From NCBI GenBank assembly GCA_029449235.1, contig JANATG010000005.1:186001-250000 (forward strand): a stretch of DNA of 64,000 bases, in the 5' to 3' direction. The stretch's first letter is position 1. Every line of letters starts with the position of its first letter. Source of the DNA: Linnemannia schmuckeri (taxonomy: Eukaryota > Mortierellomycota > Mortierellomycetes > Mortierellales > Mortierellaceae). The notes under the pieces are model-generated. The model was not told the DNA's origin. It made no database searches and saw only the letters and a list, made by a program, of their open reading frames with translations. Position numbers and translations under genes: made by a program. Below are positions 56,431 to 64,000 of this stretch, piece after piece.

Positions 56431-59400
56431 GAGACAATCTCATGTCATTTTTCAGATGTCAATCGGTTTGAAGGAGGATGAGAATGATGCACGAGCATGA
56501 ATAAAGGAAAGTCAGAGACAAAGGGAAATTTGGGGCTCTTGGTAATCTTGCTCGTGCTAGAGAGTGGAAGAGTCGAGAAGGTGAACGAGCACCTCCTACT
56601 GACCATGTTTTTCTCTTCTACCCCTCTGCTTGTGTTTCTTGAAAAGGACGGGAAATCGGAAACCGACGTCATATTTTATGAGCACTGAAGGTTACACATA
56701 GTGCACTGTTTTACAAAAAAAAAGGGCTGTGGAGGTATGGTCGTTGTGGGAGGGAAGACTAAAGCGTGACTCAGAAAAATGTAAAGTCGATACAGTAAGC
56801 TAAGCTATGGGATAACGCAGTCCTTTCCCTCAGAACTCCTTAAGCGAGTATGGGCGCTCGCTATAGTTTATCATGGACGCGTGAAATCAATGGTCAAAAG
56901 ACATATCCCACTTCCCTCCATAACATTCATTCAAGTTCAGGGGCGAAAAAAAGTAGATACCATTGAACAGGCCCTTAAGAAAAAGAGAATAGAGTGAGAG
57001 AGGCGTTTGGAATAGGGGGAATAAAAGTCTCTTTCCTTTCAATTAATGTGCCTCCGAAGAAGTAGAGGGGAAGAGAAATGTATGTGAGTATAAAAGCCCG
57101 TATACATCTCGCACGAAGCTGTTTGAAAAGAATAACAACAAAAACGAACATGCTCCTCTTTCTTTCAGTTCTTTATGATTTTCTTTCAAATGTGGATAAT
57201 ACGTGTACCATCTTTTCTTTCTTCAAAAAAATGGGACCGGTCAGTTATGAGGTTGAAATGACGGTTGGGTGATTCAAACCTACAAATGGTTAAGATCGAA
57301 GCAGGTTCTTGTTTGGACCAGGATGATAATGTAGCGCAAAAAAAGAACAGTTGCTACATCAAGGGTCGGGTGGCTTTCACCTCGTATCATATTGGCTCCA
57401 CATAAGACCCAAGTTTGTGAACCTTGGGGGATGAAGGTACTACTTATGGCCTTTGAATCATCTCTGTCGTTGAAAGTGTGCTGTGTTGCTCATATATTTC
57501 GTTTCTTTGGAATGTATTTGTTGTGATTGCACGATATTCAAGCGTGAAAATATGAGGTTTGAACGGTCGAGAATTTGATGTTGCTGAATAAGAGATACAT
57601 CCTTGATGTGAGGCATTGAGCAATTAGTTAGAAACTGGTGTAAAAAGGATGGCGCTGAAGCAAGAAAAAATGACTCCAGGCTATTGAACGCAAGAACAAT
57701 GCCTGTCGAGAGGAAGAAAGATGAAGAGGGAGAGAATAAAGAAAAGCCAAAATCGTGGCAAAAACTTGTGATACGCTCACTCACCTCCCACTCTTCTTAT
57801 TACTGTGCCAGCGCCAGTCCAACGAGCTTCCAAGCCCTCACGCCCATTATGTTTTACGCGGTACTCTATCCATAATTGCCTGACAGCAATACAAAAAGAA
57901 GGACCGCATCTTGCGCCAAAATGCCGAGATGGAGTGGCAAAAGCAAAGAACGGATAGAAGAAAAAAAGGACGCATCGTTTTTTTTTGCCTGTCTCCTTGT
58001 CCCAACCCCTGCCTTTTTTTCCCTTTTTTCTGTTCTGCATCCTTCGTGTCGTCCTTTCCCATGTCCCCTACAACTTACCCTTTGTTTTGATCACTCAAAT
58101 CTCTCTCTGTCTTTCTCCCTGCTTCTGTCCAATGTCTCCCAGGCCTCGAGCTATGATCGTTTCCCCCCCCCCCCCCCTCACTGATCCAACCAGAAAAGGG
58201 ATACGACTCTCTTTCTCTCTCCATCTCTCCATCTCTCACTTTTTTTCCCGTGTGTGGGTGTGCTTACGACAGAGCTAACCAATGAAAGTAGGTTATTCAT
58301 GCTCCTTCCTCCGATGTTTTTTTTGAGCTCTTTTTGTCGCTGTCCTCTAGAAGTACACAAGAGAAGAGAAAGCACAACGGTAAACATGATGCGAGAGGAA
58401 GGAAGGAAACAGAAACAGGAAAAGAACAAAGGTGAAAGGCGATGAAGCTAACACAAACGAAAGCGCCTCCTACCCACGCATAATGAGTTCAAACAGACGC
58501 ATTGTGAAGAGTCAATGAACTCAAGCGCAACCTTCCAACGAATCGATAATTCATTCAATTCAAACGACTCACTAATACTGCGATTGAATATTGGGCGGAG
58601 AAAGAAAGAAAAGATGTAAGTGGGAGTGTTGGTCTGCTGATAAAGCGCAAAACAAAACAAAAAAACAATTCCTTTCATCCCCTTTCCTACTCGCCACTCT
58701 CATGCCTCCTCTCTGTCTCCTTTACTTCTCTCCAAATGGTATCGTAATAAAAGTCGGGCTATTTTTGAGTACGTGAGATCGACTTGACAGAGAATCGACC
58801 CGCTGTGGAGAGAGTGCGTGTGTGTGAAAGTGACGGACAGAGAGGAGGAAGAAGAAGGGGTTAGAGGGAAAGAAAGATGAGCAAGACCCAATCCGAGGCA
58901 ACAAAGCTATTACTGTAGTTGTTTTCTTAATAAATGTGTACAACAAGGGGGCTCGATGTGAGGTGGTTTAAGTTGCGAGTGTGTTTACATTTTGCACACC
59001 TTGCAATATGTTTTTCTACCATCAGGTGCTTATTTCGATGTAAATGCTGCGTTTTCCTTATTGTAATTGTAGTGTGTGTGTTCATTCTTTGTTGACTACG
59101 TTCACACCATGAGGTCCATTGTATGTGTGCCAATGTTATTGATCCCACCAATGAATTATTTTCGTGCGGTCTGTCCAATGGGGCGAGGGAGTCGAGGATT
59201 TAGGTTGGGACTGCGGCGTGGATTGATTTGAGGACGCGTCGAAGCGCCTAGGTCGAATAAACAATGAGGGCAAGGGTAGAGATGGAGAGATCAAACAACG
59301 GAGGGCATAGTAGTGAAGAGAGGTCAAAGAGAAATGAAAGAATGGGAGAGAATGACGCTGTACTTCGCACAATTTGCAAACCGACACTTACAAACGGAGA

Positions 59401-62400
59401 AAGTGATAAGCGGCAAAAAATGAGCGGCAAAGGGATACGGCAGACAAGTGAAAGCTGAACGTGTCATTGACGCGAATATAAAACCAGAAAAAAAAAGGAA
59501 AACGAGCGGACATACGAAGGCAGCGTCGCACATGAAATTAGACATAAAAATGACAAAAAAGAACGACAATGGCCGAATGATCAAAAGAGAAAGGGATGAT
59601 GTCCTTAGCCACCACCACCACACTTGACACTACACCAAACCATTTGCCAGTTTCGGACAATATAGCAAAAGAACAGATCTGCGGGCACCATACCAATGAC
59701 TGGCAATGTCCTTACTTGTCTTTTATTCGGTCAGAGTGTGATGCATTGCCTCTTCTCTCTCTTCTCTTCTTCAGTTTCACATCGTATGCTTCTCTTTCCT
59801 TCTTTCTTCCTTGTCCTTCTTACCTCTCTCCTTTTATTCTCTTCGTTGCTCTCCCACCCACCAACAGTCACCTCCCTGCCTACCGTCAAGTGTATCGATT
59901 CTGGTTGGTTCCAGCTTTCTTACCCTTTATTTCTGCTATCCCTTTTCCTTTGTACTCTCCTGCCCTTTCCTCCTGCCTGCCTCTTCCTTCCTCTACTCTT
60001 CCCCTTCTCTATGTCCTCCTTGCCCGCTATGCACTACCCTGTCAAAAAGCCACGTTTCTTTCATATCCCTCCCCCTCATTTTTCACATTTCGACCATTTT
60101 TTCATGGATTACTACAGCGACAAACAATATCCTGTCTTTATTTTTGTTCAGTGAGGGTAGTGGGTCTGATGGGCTCATCAGCTTGATGAGAGTGAAAACG
60201 GAGATGAGCATCTCTACTCCATGATGATGACAAACTCGAATGAACTGAAACTAGACGAAATCGACCTTTTGAAGGAGGAGAAGGAAGAAGGGAAAGAAAG
60301 GAGGGGAGAATGAAAAAGAAGGTTCGTTGAAGAGGAGCTTCGTGAAAAAAAAAAAAAAAAAAAAAAAAAGGGATACATCTCACATTGAGGCGTGGTTATT
60401 TGCATGGCATGGCATGGCATGCATGTCTCCTCCTCCTTCCTGCCTTCTTTTCCAAGCTAAACCGGCATTCTTTCCCTTTTTCTCTTTTTTTTCCTACAAT
60501 GACATTTACAACTCATGGTCCCCTTACAATTACACGCACAAATACAGACTAACACCAACACCCACTGGTTCTGCATGCCAGGACAACCTCCTTACCTCCT
60601 GCCTCGCCCATGAGGCAAACAAAGGGGTTTGAAGCCTTGCAACTTATTCCTCCTTTACTTTTTTTCTTGTCCTTTTTTCCTTTCTTTCTTTTGGATTACT
60701 TCCTTTCTGCCTCCATGGATCATCCGAAATGGCTTCTTTTTTTCCATTTTCATTGCGATGATGGTGATAATGATGACGAAGTCCGAGATGGCGTTGTGTC
60801 TATGATGAGCGTTGTCGATGCTCTAGACTCGTCAAAAAAAAAGAAAAAGGAATTTTTATTGCTAGAGTATATTTTACTCTGGCGAAGAAAAAAAAGGACA
60901 GAAAAAGAGACTTTTTTCTTGATTATTACAATCGGTAGGGCCAACAGGGACGAGCGTTTCCTTTCCAATGTAGTTTTAAACCTCCTTTCTCCATTTTTGT
61001 TTTTTGGATTTTTTTGTGTATTGTAAAAGGCCTCTTTTGAATGACTGACTGTACGAGTACGTCCATAAGTTTGCTCGACTATGCCTCTCTCCCACTCTCT
61101 TGCTGTCGTTCTCTGGTCTTCTACCTTTTCTTTGTTTGCCTTCCATTTCTCCCTTTTGTCCCTATCTTTCTTTGTTTCTCTCTTTCTCTCTTTCTCTTTC
61201 TCTCCCCCTTCGTCTTCACCCTCATCTCTTTATTTCTTCCGTCTCCTTCCTTTGTGTCTGACTTTTGTGAGTCTCAACCCCCCCCCCTCCTGCCTCTCTA
61301 TCTGTCCGTCCTGTCTGTCCGTCTGTGTCTGTACCCACTGGTTGCGTGCGAATTGGGAGCGGTAATACTAGTATATACAGTGGTAAGACTAGGAGTAGAC
61401 GTAGGAGTAGGCACGGACATCCCTTATTACTGTTGTCTACCCTTCTCTTTTCTTTTCTTTTCTTTTCTTCTCTTTATTCAAGGTGCAGGGGATGCATTTC
61501 CCACTGTTCAATTGAAATTTTCTATATATGTGTCCACACTTTTCATCCATATAATCCACACCCAATCCTGAGCTGAGTTGATTTGTGTTGTGAAATTGGT
61601 GCCTGAGTTCTCTAGTATCCTCCACATACCACATTGCTATTGCACTGACAATCAAAGCTAACCCATCGACTACTTCCGCTTCTTACTTCTCGTCTCTTCC
61701 CTTTTTCTCTTCTTTAATGCTGCCTACCCCTCTCCTCCTACTCTTCTTCAGTTCCCTTCGTCCCTTTTTCTCCCTAAACCTATTCGCATTTCTTCTTTAT
61801 CGCTCTCTTTGTCCTCTTTTATCTCACTCTTACTCCTTTTCTCTCCTTTTCTTTTTATTTTTTCTATCCACTTTTACTTTCTCACCTAACTTATCACTAT
61901 CTACACCTACGTCTGCATCAGCAAGACTACCTCTCTTGCTCTTCCTATTTCCCATTGCATTACATCGCAATTTTTTTATTTCTACTTCTGTTCTCCCTAC
62001 CCCACAAATAATATTCGTTGTAACGAGTGATTCATCCATTCCTATCATCGCACACAAATAATAACTGCCTTCTTCCCTACATTATCTCCGCTTGTGCATA
62101 TTGCCCTGTGCGCCCCGTTCCTTTTCTCTACAGGCTACAGCTAGGAGCAACCCTTACGTGTTATTCTATCGCCTTTATTGACTACGGACCCCTGTCAACC
62201 CCTTCGATTTTCTTCATCAGCCCTTCCTCCTCTCTGCCATCAGCCATCATCCCTGTGCTTCCACCTCTTCACTTCCTTCCAGTCCACAACCCACAGCACC
62301 GCACTCCACTACTCCCATCCTCGACACATACACACACGCCTATACTTCTTCCTGCTGCGGAATTGCCAACCTGCTCCCCCTTCGCCAACCCATATTGAGT

Positions 62401-62670
62401 CGAACGCTTAAAACCACAGCAACCTTTGCCACCTTCAAACAGACGTTCTCTCTCGCTACTTCACTCAGGACACCCTTAACGATCACTCACTTCAGTCGAT
62501 TCAACCATTGCTCCCTGACACAGTTGCCTGCACTACATCCCTCACTCAGCCCCCCATTTACAAAGACAACAATAACAAAACAACAACACATCATTCACAA
62601 CACAGCTTCGCTCATTGAGTAAAAACAGCCTGCTTTTTTTGACTATTACTCCAACAAAAGCTGCTGTTGA

Positions 62671-64000
62671 ATGGTTGACTCCGAGCCCAGACGACCTTTG
62701 ACGCCTGAAGTTGCTGATGATGTCGGTGCCGGCTTCGGAGTTTTAGGAGACAATCACCCACATACCCAGCAGGAGCAAACCACTCTTAGTGCAGGAGGAT
62801 ATCGTGGAGACGATCTTGAATACAGGAGTCGACACGGCGGGGGTGAAAGAAGGGGGTATGAAGGGGATGGGAAAGGTCGTGTGAGACAAGTGGAAGACGA
62901 TCCACACGGCAACGCAGCCATGGCCCTCACAGCACTTTCTTCAGGTGTACGGGATCTTGAGAGGGATACGAGTCATTCAGAGTTTCAAGGGTTTGCTAGA
63001 CAGCAGGCTTTGACTAAGCGGGGTGTGGAGAAACCTCTAACAGAGAAAGAGGGAGGGAGAATGACGCCATCTTACTCAGAAAGGCCCCTGCGTGATGCAC
63101 AAGAGACTTTTACGGAGGCGACAATGCGTGCAGAAGTGGGCTCAACACAGGAGCACCAGCAAAAGCAGCAACAGCAACAGGGCACTACGCAACCGTTGGC
63201 ACTGCACTTACCCCTTTCAGCGGCGATGACTCCGTCATCCTCATCCTCTGCTCTCAACACATTGACTCTGACAGCGTCCGAACCAACTTCACCCAATTTC
63301 GCACAAGAGGAGACAGCCTCACGGGACGCCTTAATTACTCTCCAGGAACAATGCGCTCCGCATGTGCCAGGAAAGCGCATGCAATCCGTATGTCTTTCTT
63401 TGTTAACATTGTATGTTATCTTACGTTTTATGTTGCCTATACAAGGCGAAATTGCTAACCGATGCTTGCTCTACATGTTTCTTCTTGCAGCTCTCGCATA
63501 TGCTAAAGGATCGACTCTCTTTGGCTTCACTCAGGGCAGAGCGAGGACCGGACAGGGTCGATATGTACATGTCTCAGCAGAGGATGTCCAGGGAAGAGCT
63601 CAAACAGTCGACAAGACGTGATGATCACCAGCAGTATCACGGTTATCACGACAAGTCCTCGTCCTCTCATAGAGACGAATTTTCGGTCCACTCCAGTGGA
63701 TTATTGAGAGATCGACCAAGAACACCCCCAGTGTTCTCAATAGCACTTCAACAGGGTCACGACAGGTCGGACGGGATGAGGCCGCAACAATGGGAGTTCT
63801 CAAACGATGGTCGGTCGCAGCAACATCAGCAAGACTTCCAAAAGTGTGCACAACTTCACCTCCAGCAACAGCAACAAGTGCAGCAACAACACCATCTTGC
63901 ACAGAATTCCAGCTCAATTCGGAATAACAGAGGTCACTCTCACTGGATGGCCCAGATTTCACCGTCGTCTGTTAGGGATTCGATCGTTGTCAAGCCCAAG
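62671..64000 (+). CDS. Q/S-rich protein of unknown function (3' partial)
   Basis: Exon 1 is 62671-63387, then a 103-bp GT-AG intron (63388-63490), then exon 2 from 63491, open to the window end; at least 409 residues are visible. The start MVDSEPRRPLTPEV follows an in-frame stop-rich leader. The protein is charged, low-complexity and contains several glutamine runs (KQQQQQ near residue 165; LQQQQQVQQQ near 375). Only a short helical patch (about 240-280, LSHMLKDRLSLASLRAERG ... REELKQ) looks structured. Such composition is common in fungal transcription regulators and RNA-binding proteins, but no domain was recognised and no function is assigned. The gene is preceded by a very long pyrimidine-rich stretch. 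Confidence 0.6.

Larger units (their letters stand above)
55374..62670. other. 7.3-kb stretch with no recognisable gene
   Basis: No family-like ORF was found. The left part is mixed; 56160-56430 carries two tRNA-like repeats. From about 59700 to 62650 the plus strand is visibly dominated by C and T, broken by a 25-base A run (60345-60369). Tandem GGCAT units lie at 60402-60425 and a 15-base C run at 58163-58177. The right end is the promoter and leader of the next gene. Confidence 0.5.

Noticed and set aside
58858..58875. GGGGTTAGAGGG as another telomeric repeat
   Set aside because: Only one imperfect unit, expected by chance in purine-rich DNA.
60610..61026. 138-codon frame in the right-hand desert
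   Set aside because: Mostly F/L/S from T-rich sequence with patches of K/E from A-rich sequence; no start context or domain.

Overview
The window is fungal nuclear DNA, most likely from an early-diverging filamentous lineage such as Mortierellomycotina/Mucoromycota. The evidence is compact protein-coding genes with short GT-AG introns (mostly about 70-200 bp), pyrimidine-rich leaders and very long homopolymer tracts, together with genes that Dikarya usually lack (a BARD1/BRCA1-type RING-BRCT protein) and genes typical of deep-branching opisthokonts (CHFR with a C-terminal PBZ-like finger, an MFSD1-like transporter, EDC4/Ge-1). The lineage call is an inference. No rRNA gene, confident tRNA gene or CRISPR array was seen.

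Layout. 1-2489: 3' part of a Rap1-type telomere protein gene. 3332-4039: GNAT acetyltransferase. 4314-7471: complete-looking PIF/Harbinger DNA transposon with 23-bp perfect terminal inverted repeats and two convergent two-exon genes (DDE transposase and Myb/SANT-like partner). 8091-9565: PRXL2-type thioredoxin-fold protein, five exons. 10478-12900: carboxypeptidase Y, with an 860-bp intron. 13231-14125: histidine phosphatase. 14126-25869: 11.7 kb with no recognisable gene, leading to a four-finger CreA/Mig1-like C2H2 transcription factor (25870-27066). 27067-31339: second gene-free stretch, with a two-repeat telomeric motif. 31340-33603: CHFR-type FHA-RING E3 ligase. 33796-36976 (minus): BARD1-like RING plus tandem BRCT protein. 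37162-39154 (minus): PIG-U, GPI transamidase subunit. 39576-44605: EDC4/Ge-1 decapping scaffold, divergent from PIG-U. 44606-48961: decayed, gene-poor DNA with traces of old coding sequence. 48962-50835 (minus): MFSD1-like transporter. 51510-53257: alpha/beta hydrolase. 53602-55373 (minus): conserved fungal protein of unknown function. 55374-62670: 7.3 kb without recognisable genes, with tRNA-like repeats and a strongly pyrimidine-rich strand. 62671-64000: 5' part of a Q-rich gene running off the window.

The genes are ordinary eukaryotic monocistronic units and no operon-like pathway is apparent. Three bear on genome maintenance: the Rap1-like telomere protein, CHFR and the BARD1-like protein. 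The last two are convergent neighbours 192 bp apart. The standout observation is the fungal BARD1-like gene. Also notable are the apparently intact Harbinger element, the telomeric-repeat motif in non-coding DNA, and remnants in the gene-poor stretches. All exon joins below were made by eye from GT-AG sites and frame continuity.
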